DNA of 64,000 nt from Candidatus Magnetocorallium paracelense. GTDB taxonomy: Bacteria; Nitrospirota; Thermodesulfovibrionia; Thermodesulfovibrionales; Magnetobacteriaceae. Below, piece after piece: positions 33,472 through 42,443 of this stretch. The DNA is taken from positions 1 through 64,000 of the forward strand of contig JAREWP010000050.1 of the NCBI GenBank assembly GCA_029001845.1. The letters are read 5' to 3'. Position 1 is the stretch's first letter; every line of letters begins with the position of its first letter. The translations under genes were made by a program, and so were the position numbers. The notes under the pieces were generated by a model, which saw only the letters and a list, made by a program, of their open reading frames with translations, was not told where the DNA came from and searched no databases.

Positions 33472-34833
33472 TTATATATTCAACAGACTGCGGGCTATTT
33501 TGAAGTATATTAATAACGCCGTAACATCAATGGCAGTTGTGATGAAAGGTGTCGCCATAAAGGCGGGATCGAATCCTATCCTTTTAACGATAAGGGGCAG
33601 GAGAGTACCCAATGTCGTTGCCAACGTAATTACAGTCAGGAGACTGAGACCTACGACGAGAGCGACATCCCACTCACCCTGAAGCCAGAATGCCCAAATC
33701 GTAATAGCGATCCCCAATACCGCCCCTATGCCAAGCCCCAAGGCGAGTTCGCGGGAGAGAATCCTGAAAAAATCTTTTGTATCAATCTCACCTGTAGCCA
33801 GAGCCCTTATAACGATCGTAGATGACTGAGAGCCGGCGTTTCCTCCACTGCCTATGAGAACAGGAATGAAAGCAGATAAAACAACCATGCTTTCCATAAC
33901 TTTTTTCTGACCTATGATGATGTTGCCGGTTAAAGTATTCAACCCCAGCAGAAACAGCAGCCAAACGATTCTCTTATTGAAATTCTTGATCACATCGGAT
34001 TTAAAATAGCCTCTTTCGGCCATTTCTACGCCACTCATCCTGAGTATATCCTCTGTTGTCTCCTCCTCTATAACATCAACGATATCGTCAACCGTGACGA
34101 TTCCTACAAGCCTGTTCTCCTTATCTACAACCGGTACGGCCAGAAGGTCGTAATCTCTGGTTATATTCGCCACCATCTCCTGATCGTCTTCCGTACTCAC
34201 TTTAATGACCTGAGAATCCATCTTATCGGAAATTTTCAAGCCATTTTCGGAAAGAACGATATCTCTTAAAGAGACAACGCCTATTAAATGCCTTGTATTA
34301 TCGATAACATAAAGAGAATAAATTGTCTCCTTTTCGTGGCCTACATGTTTTATCCAGTCAAGGGCTTCTTCCACGGTCATCTCGGACTTCAGGGCCACAT
34401 ACTCGGGAGTCATCAGCCTTCCGGCAGTGTCCTCTTTGAAACCGAGCAAAACGGAAGTAGCCTGCCACTCTTCCTGGGTCATGTGTTTCAGTAGTCTTTG
34501 AACAACCGTTGCCGGAAGTTCGTCAAAGAGACGGGCCCTGTCGTCAGGACTCATAGCGTTCACCATAACCGTGATTCTCTCGTCAAGAAAGCTCTCCAGA
34601 AGCTTGGACTGTTCGTCCACGTCCAGATGTTCATAAACCTCGACAGCCGTGTCCTTTGAAAGAAGTCTGAAAATAATCAGGCTTTGGTGAGTAGAGAGGT
34701 TTCTTATGAACTCGGCAATATCGGCAGGATGTACGTCAAGCCACTCTTTCAGGGCAGTCAGATCGGATTCCTCGATAAGTCTCCCGATTGCTTCTATCTT
34801 ATCCTTGAGCATCTCGCTTGCAAGCATTGTCAT
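33472..34833 (-). CDS. mgtE: Magnesium transporter MgtE
   Basis: A 453-residue protein with the full MgtE layout: N-terminal superhelical domain (about 1-130; WLDVHPADIAEFI), a CBS pair (about 135-260; MTPEYVALKSEMTVEEAL and VTVDDIVDVIEEETTEDI), a plug helix, and five C-terminal membrane helices containing FIPVLIGSGGNAGSQSSTIV and the final ITTAIDVTALLIYF. Cytoplasmic Mg2+ binding to the CBS dimer closes the channel. The ribosome site GGAGG sits 15 nt upstream. No M-box riboswitch is evident in the 230 bp before it. Confidence 0.94.
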   Translation of the reverse strand: MTMLASEMLKDKIEAIGRLIEESDLTALKEWLDVHPADIAEFIRNLSTHQSLIIFRLLSKDTAVEVYEHLDVDEQSKLLESFLDERITVMVNAMSPDDRARLFDELPATVVQRLLKHMTQEEWQATSVLLGFKEDTAGRLMTPEYVALKSEMTVEEALDWIKHVGHEKETIYSLYVIDNTRHLIGVVSLRDIVLSENGLKISDKMDSQVIKVSTEDDQEMVANITRDYDLLAVPVVDKENRLVGIVTVDDIVDVIEEETTEDILRMSGVEMAERGYFKSDVIKNFNKRIVWLLFLLGLNTLTGNIIIGQKKVMESMVVLSAFIPVLIGSGGNAGSQSSTIVIRALATGEIDTKDFFRILSRELALGLGIGAVLGIAITIWAFWLQGEWDVALVVGLSLLTVITLATTLGTLLPLIVKRIGFDPAFMATPFITTAIDVTALLIYFKIARSLLNI

Positions 34834-35063
34834 TATAATTTACCTTGACCTCCGGGAATCCCACAGCGGATATTAAGAGAGCAGGCGTCTCTCTCTCAGC
34901 ATTCTGAAAAACGATGGAAAGCTAATAATAATGAAGGATCACGATATAAAATGTCAAAGGAATCTCTTGTGTTTCAATAAAGTAACACCTTTGTAACACT
35001 CTTGTAATATTTGAAATGTTATTATAGAGAACCCCCTACATCCCATCACGGAGGTATAATTCG

Positions 35064-35255
35064 ATGTGTCCTTTTTTTATTTCCGATGAAAAAGAGTGCG
35101 GTCTGCTTACCTGTCGTGTCGACAGAATCAGTTGTCTGAATCAAAAACTGTGTATTAAAAAAAGCAGGTATGAAATCTGCCCGGCCTATATATTGAATCT
35201 TTATATGGAGTGCGATTCGGATAAAGTCGCTCAATGCAGCGTACCTGCTGTATAA
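35064..35255 (+). CDS. Small cysteine-rich protein
   Basis: A 63-residue product with eight cysteines (residues 2, 12, 17, 24, 30, 39, 50, 58). A good ribosome site GGAGGT sits 8 nt before ATG. There is no signal peptide, so a cytoplasmic metal- or cluster-binding mini-protein is possible. The spacing fits no family I recognise. The upstream DNA has a direct repeat TTGTAACACTC/TTGTAATATTTG with an 11-bp step (35001-35022), possibly a regulator site. The tail runs to within 20 bp of the convergent dppC-like gene. Confidence 0.55.
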   Translation: MCPFFISDEKECGLLTCRVDRISCLNQKLCIKKSRYEICPAYILNLYMECDSDKVAQCSVPAV

Positions 35256-35271
35256 AGTACAGGTAAAACAC

Positions 35272-36078
35272 CTATTTTTTAATGAAATCCTGCCTCAGTC
35301 CGAATTTCTCCTGAAGGTAATCTCCTATCAGGTTAAAGCAGAGAGCTGAAACGGTAATAGCCAGTCCCGGGAAAAACACCATCCAGGGCTCTGACAGGAT
35401 ATAAGCTCTGTTTTCGCTGATCATGCTCCCCCAGCTCGGTGAGGGCGGCTGAGGACCGAGTCCCAAAAAACTCAAAGACGCCTCTGTAAGAATGTATCCG
35501 CCAAATTTTAAGCCTGTAAGAACAAGTCCTAAAGGGAGACACTGGGGCAGTATGTGCCTTACAATGATTCTCAGATGACCGCAGCCAAGCGATCTTGCAG
35601 CATCCACATAAGAGATCTCCTTGATTTTATACACCTCTCCCCGTATTAGTCTGGCGAATGAGGCCCAGCCAACGAAAGATATGGCGAACATGACGGTAAA
35701 AACGTTTGGCGGCAAAAGCACGGAAATACCGATTGCCAGCAGCAAAGAAGGAAAAGAGAGGATCAGGTCGACGAAAGCCATAAGAAGATTGTCGATCCAA
35801 CCGGAAAAATAACCTGAAATCAACCCTGCAGAGAAACCGATTATAAGAGAAATCGCAGAGGCTGTAAAAGCGACACCCAGAGATATGCGTCCGCCGTAAA
35901 GAACACGGGCAAACACATCTCTCCCTTTACTGTCCGTTCCAAAGGGAGAATCTATTGATGGCGCAAGTTTTATTCTGTCCAAATCGATAGAGAGAGGATC
36001 CTTTTCTGTAACAAAGGGCGCAAAAAGTACAAAGAAAATGACAACAGAGAGGATTATAAAAGGGGCTTTCTTAAACAC
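35272..36078 (-). CDS. ABC transporter permease, DppC/OppC family
   Basis: A 268-residue inner-membrane permease with an N-terminal helix and the segment IDSPFGTDSKGRDVFARVLYG, the hallmark opening of DppC/OppC. The EAA loop SYVDAARSLGCGHLRIIVRHILP contacts the ATPase. It overlaps the dppB-like gene by 8 bp. It would move peptides, nickel or similar ligands with the partner permease. No substrate-binding protein or ATPase gene is in the window. Confidence 0.88.
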   Translation of the reverse strand: MFKKAPFIILSVVIFFVLFAPFVTEKDPLSIDLDRIKLAPSIDSPFGTDSKGRDVFARVLYGGRISLGVAFTASAISLIIGFSAGLISGYFSGWIDNLLMAFVDLILSFPSLLLAIGISVLLPPNVFTVMFAISFVGWASFARLIRGEVYKIKEISYVDAARSLGCGHLRIIVRHILPQCLPLGLVLTGLKFGGYILTEASLSFLGLGPQPPSPSWGSMISENRAYILSEPWMVFFPGLAITVSALCFNLIGDYLQEKFGLRQDFIKK

Positions 36079-37003
36079 TCTTACCGTATACGCTCACTCT
36101 GGGATCAACATAATGATATAAAATATCTACAACCGAATTGATTGAAACAAAGATGAAAGTCCCTGTCACAATGCAACCCATAATAACAGGGTAATCCCTT
36201 TTTATTATACCTTCCATTATGAACCTTCCTATCCCGTCCCAGCCAAAAATCGTTTCTGTCAACACGGCGCCGTTAAGGTAACTCCCAAAGTCAAGACCTA
36301 CGATTGTAATCAGAGGAATAAGTATGTTTTTCAATATATGAATTACGTTAATCCTGGTCCTTCTCAAGCCCTTTGCATCAAGGACTTTAACAAATGGCAG
36401 TTCACAGACCTCTATAACGGAAGCCCTTGTCACTCTGGCGATTACGGCCAATGCGGGAAGCGCCAAAGTGACAGCGGGAAGAATCATAAACCGTAATCCG
36501 CCTGTTCCTGAAGGAGGAAGGTATCTCAGTTTCAGACTGAACAGCAATATCAGGAGAAGACCGGACCAAAAAACCGGCATACTTAAACCTGTAACAGCCA
36601 GGGTAGAGACCGTTTTATCAAGGATGGAATCTTTTTTTATTCCTGCCATGAATCCCAGAAAAACGCCTGACACCGTTGCTATTAACATTGCCAGGAGTGC
36701 AAGCTTCATTGTATTCGGGAGTTTTTGAACAATATCGTCCATAACCTCTCTGTTTGTGTAATAAGACCTTCCGAATTCACCTTTAGCAAGAAGCCCGATA
36801 TAACCGAAGTACTGAACGAAGAAGGGTCTGTCTACGCCCAGTTCCTTTCTGATTCTCTTCAGATCCTCCTCTTCGGCGTGTTTGCCGATCAGACCGAGTG
36901 CAGGGTCTCCGGGCAGGGCTTTGATTAAAGAGAAAGTAAGAAATGTAATACCTGCAAGGAGGGCGAAAAGGATAAAAATTTTTTTAAGAAGGTAGCGGAG
37001 CAT
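36071..37003 (-). CDS. ABC transporter permease, DppB/OppB family
   Basis: A 310-residue permease beginning MLRYLLKKIFILFALLAGIT, with LIKALPGDPA and the conserved RKELGVDRPFFVQYFGYIG. The EAA loop is PFVKVLDAKGLRRTRINVIHIL, followed by GWDGIGRFIMEGIIKRDYPV. It pairs with the downstream DppC-like subunit. The upstream DUF1573 cytochrome gene ends 8 bp before its start, so the three are probably one operon; that combination is unusual and may reflect insertion of transport genes into another unit. Confidence 0.88.
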   Translation of the reverse strand: MLRYLLKKIFILFALLAGITFLTFSLIKALPGDPALGLIGKHAEEEDLKRIRKELGVDRPFFVQYFGYIGLLAKGEFGRSYYTNREVMDDIVQKLPNTMKLALLAMLIATVSGVFLGFMAGIKKDSILDKTVSTLAVTGLSMPVFWSGLLLILLFSLKLRYLPPSGTGGLRFMILPAVTLALPALAVIARVTRASVIEVCELPFVKVLDAKGLRRTRINVIHILKNILIPLITIVGLDFGSYLNGAVLTETIFGWDGIGRFIMEGIIKRDYPVIMGCIVTGTFIFVSINSVVDILYHYVDPRVSVYGKSV

Positions 37004-37011
37004 CTACTTTT

Positions 37012-37707
37012 CTATTTCTTCATACTCTTAATATAATTTATGAGTGTAATAACATCCATTTTACTCAACTGACCGCCAAAATCGTCCAGAAAAGGCGGCA
37101 TAGCGGTTCCTCCGACACCTCTTTCTATCGCTCTTTTCAGTCGGTCCTTTGATAATTTTTCCAGCTCTGACAGGGACGGCCCGGCAGTCTCCTTCCTGTG
37201 ACACAAAATGCAGACGGCAAAAAAGAGCTTCTTACCTGACAGGCCGACTCCTCTCTCATAGTGACAGGAGGCGCAGGGTTCGTAAAAGATGTCCTTAGCC
37301 GCTCTTCCCTGGTTGTGATAGAGATCGATCACAGTGGCTCTGAAGTTTATTATTACAACACTGTATTTAGGATCGTTTGTATAAATAATTACTTCCCTCT
37401 CAACCTTTCCCTTCAGGTATTTCGTATCTAAAGTAACGATTACCTCTGCAAATTCTCCCGGTGAAATTACATTTTCGTCCGTTGATGTAACGGCGCAGCT
37501 GCAGTTGGAAGACATTTTCTCAATAACAAGGTCCTCATCTCCGACATTCTCTACAAAAAAGAACTCCTCCAGTATCTCTCCTCTGGGAACGTTTCCGAAA
37601 TCAAAGGCGGAGTACTCTGTCATAATCCTCGGGGCCGCCGGGGAGTTTGAAAAGAGTGAGAAAAAGATCGTTATCGTGAGCAGGATTTTAAAAATTTTAT
37701 TATTCAT
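37012..37707 (-). CDS. DUF1573 domain - cytochrome c protein
   Basis: A 231-residue exported protein. A signal peptide (FKILLTITIFFSLFSNSPAA) precedes a DUF1573 immunoglobulin-like domain (about 30-130) with FDFGNVPRGEILEEFFFVEN and SNCSCAVT. A C-terminal cytochrome c part holds two haem motifs, CASCH and CILCH, and ends AMPPFLDDFGGQLSKMDVIT, where Met is a likely axial ligand. It probably carries electrons in the periplasm. It is the first gene of the apparent operon with the dppB- and dppC-like genes. Confidence 0.85.
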   Translation of the reverse strand: MNNKIFKILLTITIFFSLFSNSPAAPRIMTEYSAFDFGNVPRGEILEEFFFVENVGDEDLVIEKMSSNCSCAVTSTDENVISPGEFAEVIVTLDTKYLKGKVEREVIIYTNDPKYSVVIINFRATVIDLYHNQGRAAKDIFYEPCASCHYERGVGLSGKKLFFAVCILCHRKETAGPSLSELEKLSKDRLKRAIERGVGGTAMPPFLDDFGGQLSKMDVITLINYIKSMKK

Positions 37708-37887
37708 GAATTAATATGATAGCATATCTTTTCTCTTTTTTTTATTACTGTTATCGGGGGGAAATGATGGCGTTGATCTACATCCGGCGGCTCTGCATTG
37801 GAGATATACAGTGGCAGCCGTGATTTAAGCAGAAGGGCATCATCTGATCCGGGGACAGGCGAAAATATTTTCTTTGATTGGCCAGCA

Positions 37888-37944
37888 CTCCCAAGTTATT
37901 TGATATATTGCTTCAGTCTTCAGCTTGAATACCTGAGTTGTTAC
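37888..37944 (+). repeat. Dispersed repeat ending TACCTGAGTTGTTAC, copy A
   Basis: CAGCACTCCCAAGTTATTTG followed by ATATTGCTTCAGTCTTCAGC and ATACCTGAGTTGTTAC. It closely parallels 39143-39202, and its right end matches the IS66-end sequences at 237-251 and 7483-7495. It lies 32 bp upstream of the amidotransferase start. Confidence 0.7.
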
Positions 37945-37976
37945 TGAATTAATACAATACAGTGGTGTAAAGAACA

Positions 37977-38594
37977 ATGGAAAGGGAACCTCTGAAAATA
38001 GTGGTTGTTAATAATGCAGAGCCGGATGTTCGTGAATTTGTCGATCCCATCGTAATATTTATATCATACCTTACAAACAGCAGGAATGCCCGCCTCTCAT
38101 ATAAACTTATTGAGTACCGGGACTTTTTAAAAGAGAATATCAATGAGCATGATGCGGTTATCCTTAGTGCGTCACCATTTGGCGACGATATTGTAGATCA
38201 CCACATGAAATATTACTCTTGGCTGGAAATGTCCGGGAAACCGGTTTTCGGGATTTGTGCAGGTCATCAAATAATCGGATGTTTTTTTGGAGGTGAGTTG
38301 ATAAGGGCAACAGAGGCTGAAGTCGGATACAGAGAAATTAAAATCGTAAAGGACGATCCCTTATTCATGAATAAACAAATCCGCCCTGCAATACAACATC
38401 ACAAGGACTCTGTGTCATGCCCTGATGATTTTATTATTCTTGCGGAATCCCCGAACTGTAAAAATCAAATAATGAGACATTTGTACAAACCCATATACAG
38501 CACCCAGTTTCATGCTGAAAAAAGTAACAAATGGTTGATAGAGAATTTCATCACAATGGCTGAGGCGTATAAGCATGGAGTGAAAAAGCTCTAA
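37977..38594 (+). CDS. Class I glutamine amidotransferase (GuaA-like domain)
   Basis: A 205-residue protein with the nucleophile elbow VFGICAGHQIIGCFFGG and the catalytic His-Glu pair in YSTQFHAEKSN near the C-terminus. This is a stand-alone triad-type glutaminase resembling the amidotransferase half of GMP synthetase. It would hydrolyse glutamine to supply ammonia, or act as a peptidase-like homologue. The partner synthetase is not adjacent. The start ATG follows the dispersed repeat by about 30 bp, with little ribosome site visible. Confidence 0.82.
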   Translation: MEREPLKIVVVNNAEPDVREFVDPIVIFISYLTNSRNARLSYKLIEYRDFLKENINEHDAVILSASPFGDDIVDHHMKYYSWLEMSGKPVFGICAGHQIIGCFFGGELIRATEAEVGYREIKIVKDDPLFMNKQIRPAIQHHKDSVSCPDDFIILAESPNCKNQIMRHLYKPIYSTQFHAEKSNKWLIENFITMAEAYKHGVKKL

Positions 38595-38632
38595 CTTGAC
38601 GTTCAGGAAATTCAAAGAAGTTCCTTATTAAG

Positions 38633-38758
38633 TCTCCTCTCCCCTTGAGGGGAGAGGATTAAGGTGAGGGGTGACGGTGGAGAAGCGTAACCGTATCGAG
38701 TGCCGTATCGCACCCCCTCACCCCAACCCTCTCCCCCTTCAAAGGGGGAGAGGGAGTA
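38633..38758 (-). repeat. CCCTCTCCCC / GGTGAGGGG repeat, copy 2 (inverted)
   Basis: Reverse-complement copy of 26147-26259, including AAGGTGAGGGGTGACGGTGG and CAAAGGGGGAGAGGGAG. It lies after the amidotransferase gene. Confidence 0.88.
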
Positions 38759-38924
38759 AAAGAAAAGTTGCTGCTTTAGCAGCTTAACATGTTTTCCTTT
38801 ATTATTCTGGAATGAATATAATAAGACACTGTTTCTCTCTCTTTTAGTGTATAGACTGAAGGCTGAAGACTATTAGTCGCTTATAAATGAAATTGCGCGC
38901 GAAAAAGCAATAATATTTAAAAAT

Positions 38925-39050
38925 GTCAAATTTCAAAGGTCAAAGGCCAAATGAATGCCAAAGCTCAAATGTCAAAAAAAGGAAGGGAACAAGTTTTGAC
39001 ATTTAGTCATTTGGATTTGATTTGACATTTGAATCTTGTCATTTGTCATT
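38925..39050. repeat. AT-rich CAAATGTCAAA-type short repeats
   Basis: Several imperfect copies of CAAATTTCAAAGGTCAAAGG- and CAAATGTCAAA-like units on one side are answered by TTTGACATTTAGTCATTTG- and TTGACATTTGAAT-like units on the other, forming a loose inverted repeat. No gene lies in this 38.6-39.2 kb spacer. Confidence 0.6.
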
Positions 39051-39142
39051 AAAACGCAACAGGAAGCCTGTTTGGTTCCGGCTTTGCCGGGTTAGGTAAA
39101 ACATGCGTTATCTGTAAAACTTTGAGTTTCTTATTTTGTGAA

Positions 39143-39202
39143 CACTCACAAGTCATTTGATCTTTTGGTTCAGTCTTCAGCCTTGTATACCTGTGTAATT
39201 AT
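39143..39202 (+). repeat. Dispersed repeat ending TACCTGTGTAATTAT, copy B
   Basis: CACTCACAAGTCATTTGATC followed by TTCAGTCTTCAGCCTTGTAT and ACCTGTGTAATTAT parallels 37888-37944. It ends only 6 bp before the ATG of the AlbA_2 protein, so it supplies that gene's leader. Confidence 0.7.
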
Positions 39203-39208
39203 CTGATC

Positions 39209-40366
39209 ATGCTAAAATCGATAATCCCAAAAGGTGAAAACCAATATATTGAATTTAAGTCCGAAAACATCAAAGCCACTGAACTGGCCTCGGAAATTGT
39301 TGCCTTTGCAAATAGTGAAGGCGGTGAAATTTGGCTTGGCGTCGAAGATGACGGAGCGATCTCAGGGTTATCTCGCTCTTATGAAGAAGATGTCATGAAT
39401 ATATGTCGAACCTCCTGTATCCCGTCGATTATTTCTGTTTATGAATCAATTACATTCGACGATAAATTAATTGCCCGCCTGATTATACCAAAGGGCAAAG
39501 ATAAGCCTTATTACACAAAGGAATATAAATATTTTGTGCGTGTAGGCAGTACTAAACGCATTGCCTCCCGTGAAGAGTTAATGCGACTGTTTCAGGCAGG
39601 GGGTGCGATACAATATGATGGCGTCGAAATCGATAAGGGGAGATTGATCGATTTAAATATTTATCAGGTAGGCGACTACTTCGGGCGATACCACATTTCA
39701 TTTTTAGATGAACCTGAAGGGGAACGAATCCGTTTAATGAGACATACCGATATTCTTGGTGACTCCGATAAACCGACAATTGCAGGATTACTGGTCTTTG
39801 GGTTGGCGCCGGAACGATTACTCCCTCCCAGCGGCATTTCTTATGCCTGTTTTGCCGGTTCGGAGATAACAGCAGAATTGATCGATAAAAAAAATTTTTT
39901 CGGTCCCCTGCCACAGCAGGTAAATGAGTGTCTCTCCTCCATTAAAGCGAATATAATTGTCGGATCGACGATTGTAGGGGCAAAGCGTGTTGAAGCCCCC
40001 CATTATCCCGATCGAGTCTTTAGAGAGCTGTTGGTCAATGCCTGCATACATCGTAACTATGCTCTTCACGGCGCCAATATCCGTATCTTACTGTTTACGG
40101 ACCGTCTGGAAGTAATCAGCCCGGGGCGTCTGCCAAATACAGTGAGTATAGACAAACTCTCTGTAGGAACAAGCTTTGCCAGAAATCAAACACTTGTCAG
40201 ATTTATGGAAAATCTTGGGTTTGTCGATAAATTAGGACGCGGCCTGCCAATGGTTTGCCAGGAAGCCCGAAAATTCAATCTCCATGTGGAGTTCATCGAA
40301 AGTGGTGAGGAGTTTAAGGTTATTCTGCCACTACCGGATTCGAGCCTGAAAAATATGCTTGCATAA
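39209..40366 (+). CDS. Schlafen/AlbA_2-type ATP-binding protein
   Basis: A 385-residue protein. The N-terminal AlbA_2 (Schlafen) domain (about 10-115) has NQYIEFKSENIKATELASEI, VAFANSEGGEIWLGVEDDG and FVRVGSTKRIASREEL. The C-terminal region (about 255-370) has NACIHRNYALHGANIRI and ISPGRLPNTVSIDKLSVG with RGLPMVCQEA, the HATPase_c_4 pattern. Such proteins are annotated as transcriptional regulators or ATP-binding proteins and are frequent in mobile and defence regions; no biochemical role is certain. It stands alone, preceded by repeat copy B. Confidence 0.85.
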   Translation: MLKSIIPKGENQYIEFKSENIKATELASEIVAFANSEGGEIWLGVEDDGAISGLSRSYEEDVMNICRTSCIPSIISVYESITFDDKLIARLIIPKGKDKPYYTKEYKYFVRVGSTKRIASREELMRLFQAGGAIQYDGVEIDKGRLIDLNIYQVGDYFGRYHISFLDEPEGERIRLMRHTDILGDSDKPTIAGLLVFGLAPERLLPPSGISYACFAGSEITAELIDKKNFFGPLPQQVNECLSSIKANIIVGSTIVGAKRVEAPHYPDRVFRELLVNACIHRNYALHGANIRILLFTDRLEVISPGRLPNTVSIDKLSVGTSFARNQTLVRFMENLGFVDKLGRGLPMVCQEARKFNLHVEFIESGEEFKVILPLPDSSLKNMLA

Positions 40367-40399
40367 GGTGCAAGCTTTTATTGTTATTATTTTCGGAGC

Positions 40400-40440
40400 A
40401 AACGTCCATGGCCCTCCGGGTCACAACAAAGCATGAAAAT
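40400..40440 (+). repeat. ACGTCCATG...GCATGAAAAT dispersed repeat
   Basis: AACGTCCATGGCCCTCC... to ...AACAAAGCATGAAAATGG matches the start of the composite repeat at 27531. It creates a false in-frame extension upstream of the mutase gene. Confidence 0.8.
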
Positions 40441-40479
40441 GGTTGTCATTTTTTAAAGCAATGTGATATCTTTAGAACC

Positions 40480-42168
40480 ATGAAAAAAGAAATTCTCGAT
40501 CTCGCCGAAAAATGGGCGTCAGACACCTGTTTCGACAACGACACCCGACAGGAGATCAGGGACTTAATAGATTCAGGTGACCATAAAGAACTTAATGACA
40601 GGTTTTATAAAAGTCTGGATTTCGGTACAGGCGGACTGCGCGGTGTAATGGCCGCAGGCCTTAACAGAATGAACATCTACACACTACGCAGGGCGGCTCA
40701 GGGACTTGCAAACTATATTATAAACTATGACAACGCACGAGAGAGAGGCGTTGTCATAGGCTACGATTCCAGAAATAACTCCCGCAGATTCGCAGAGGAA
40801 ACTGCCTGCGTGCTTGCCGCCAATGGTATAAAATCTCTGCTTTTCCAATCCCCGAGGCCGACACCTGAGGTATCTTTTTCCATCCTCCACAGAAACGCCA
40901 TTGCAGGAGTTGTAATTACTGCCTCGCACAATCCGCCAGAGTATAACGGTTTTAAGGTATTTTCTTCCGAAGGTCAGCAGATTACACCTCCCCATGACCA
41001 AAACATCATAAACAAAGTCAACGAAATCGATGATATCTCTTCCATAAAACCCATTCCTTATAACCTTGCCGTGGATAAGGGATACATTGAAATACAGGGC
41101 GCTGAGGAGGATGAAGCGTACCTTAAGGAGATATCAAAACAATCGATACGAAAAGCTGAAGATAACATAAAAATTGTGTATTCCCCTCTCCACGGCTCGG
41201 GTAATATCCCGGTAAGGACCATACTTAAAAAAATCGGATTTTCGCAGGTATATATAGTAAAAGAGCAGATGGAACCTGACGGCGATTTTCCGACTGTTCA
41301 GTCCCCAAATCCTGAAGAAAGTTCGAGTTTTGAACTGGCCCTGGAATATGGACGATTGCATAATGCCGACATCATTTTAGCAACTGATCCTGACGCCGAC
41401 AGGATCGGCGCTGCTGTCAAAGATCATAAAGATGAGTTCTATTTGTTAAACGGAAATCAACTGGGCGCCTTATTGACGGACTATATACTGACAGCGTTGT
41501 CTGAGAGAGGCAGGATCGATAAATCAAAGGCAGCGGTTATCAAGACAATAGTAACCACGGATATGATAAAAGATATATGCTCTTGTTTCGAAGTCGAGTG
41601 CATCGAATTGCTGACCGGATTTAAGTATATAGGCGAGTGGATTAACAGAAATCCTGATAGAGACTTTCTCTTTGGGTGCGAGGAATCTTACGGCTATTTA
41701 AGGGGCAGCTATGCAAGAGATAAAGACGCTGTACTGGCAGCCTCCCTTATTTGCGAAATGACGTCATATTACAAAGCAAAAGATATTACTCTTTATGACG
41801 GGCTAATGTCCATTTATAAAAAATACGGCTGTTATATGGAATCTCTGGTTTCTTTGACAAAAAAAGGAGTAGAAGGCGCCGGGAAAATCAGGGAAATTAT
41901 GGAAGTATTGAAAAACGATTTTTCCACCCCCTTCACAGAGAGGGAGTTAACAGAAACAAGAGATTACAATAAAGGAATAGCAGGACTCCCCAAATCAAGC
42001 GTACTATCTTTCATATTCAGTGACAACACAAAGATAACGGTCAGGCCCTCAGGCACGGAACCAAAAATAAAAATTTACTTTTCCACAAAAGGCAAGACCT
42101 TTGAACAAACAACTGCAGCGCTTAGAGAGATCGAGAAAAAATTTATCGATATGATCGGCGGAATATAA
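40480..42168 (+). CDS. Phosphoglucomutase/phosphomannomutase (PgcA-like)
   Basis: A 562-residue alpha-D-phosphohexomutase. The frame is open 33 codons further upstream, but that part is a dispersed repeat; the family start is MKKEILDLAEKWASD. Motifs are TGGLRGVMAAGLNRMN, the phosphoserine loop GVVITASHNPPEYNGFKVF, metal loop ATDPDADRIG, sugar loop GCEESYGYLRGSYARDKDA and phosphate site RPSGTEPKIKIYF. Length and pattern fit the PgcA/PGM2 type, interconverting glucose-1- and -6-phosphate (or the mannose forms). It is a single gene with no sugar-nucleotide partner. Confidence 0.93.
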   Translation: MKKEILDLAEKWASDTCFDNDTRQEIRDLIDSGDHKELNDRFYKSLDFGTGGLRGVMAAGLNRMNIYTLRRAAQGLANYIINYDNARERGVVIGYDSRNNSRRFAEETACVLAANGIKSLLFQSPRPTPEVSFSILHRNAIAGVVITASHNPPEYNGFKVFSSEGQQITPPHDQNIINKVNEIDDISSIKPIPYNLAVDKGYIEIQGAEEDEAYLKEISKQSIRKAEDNIKIVYSPLHGSGNIPVRTILKKIGFSQVYIVKEQMEPDGDFPTVQSPNPEESSSFELALEYGRLHNADIILATDPDADRIGAAVKDHKDEFYLLNGNQLGALLTDYILTALSERGRIDKSKAAVIKTIVTTDMIKDICSCFEVECIELLTGFKYIGEWINRNPDRDFLFGCEESYGYLRGSYARDKDAVLAASLICEMTSYYKAKDITLYDGLMSIYKKYGCYMESLVSLTKKGVEGAGKIREIMEVLKNDFSTPFTERELTETRDYNKGIAGLPKSSVLSFIFSDNTKITVRPSGTEPKIKIYFSTKGKTFEQTTAALREIEKKFIDMIGGI

Positions 42169-42229
42169 ACATCTGTTTATTCATAAATAAGCAATTCCCG
42201 TTATCGAACTCAAACTCCCGGAAACAACA

Positions 42230-42320
42230 GGGTCAAGTTTGAGAAGGCGCAGCAAAACGGAGCCTTCGAGTTTAGCCGCTGAAGGCGGAAGTCGCTTCAC
42301 CCCTTAAGTTAATGACATTG
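42230..42320. mobile_element. 134-bp MITE family, copy 3 (left-truncated)
   Basis: Only the right two thirds remain, from GGTCAAGTTTGAGAAGGCGC to CCTTAAGTTAATGACATTG. It is diverged in the loop (CAGCAAAACGG). No target duplication can be tested. Confidence 0.8.
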
Positions 42321-42443
42321 TTAGGGAACTCGTAAATTTTTGTTTAATTTTATCGGAGCCGGTGAAAATCCCTTGCTTCCCCTTTCCAAAATCCGCTATC
42401 CTAATGGAAAAGGAACTAAAAAAATCAGGAGGTAAGAAAGTAA

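Noticed and set aside
34834-35063. M-box magnesium riboswitch before mgtE
   Set aside because: Only one small hairpin (GAGAGAGACGCCTGCTCTC) is seen; none of the conserved M-box core is present.
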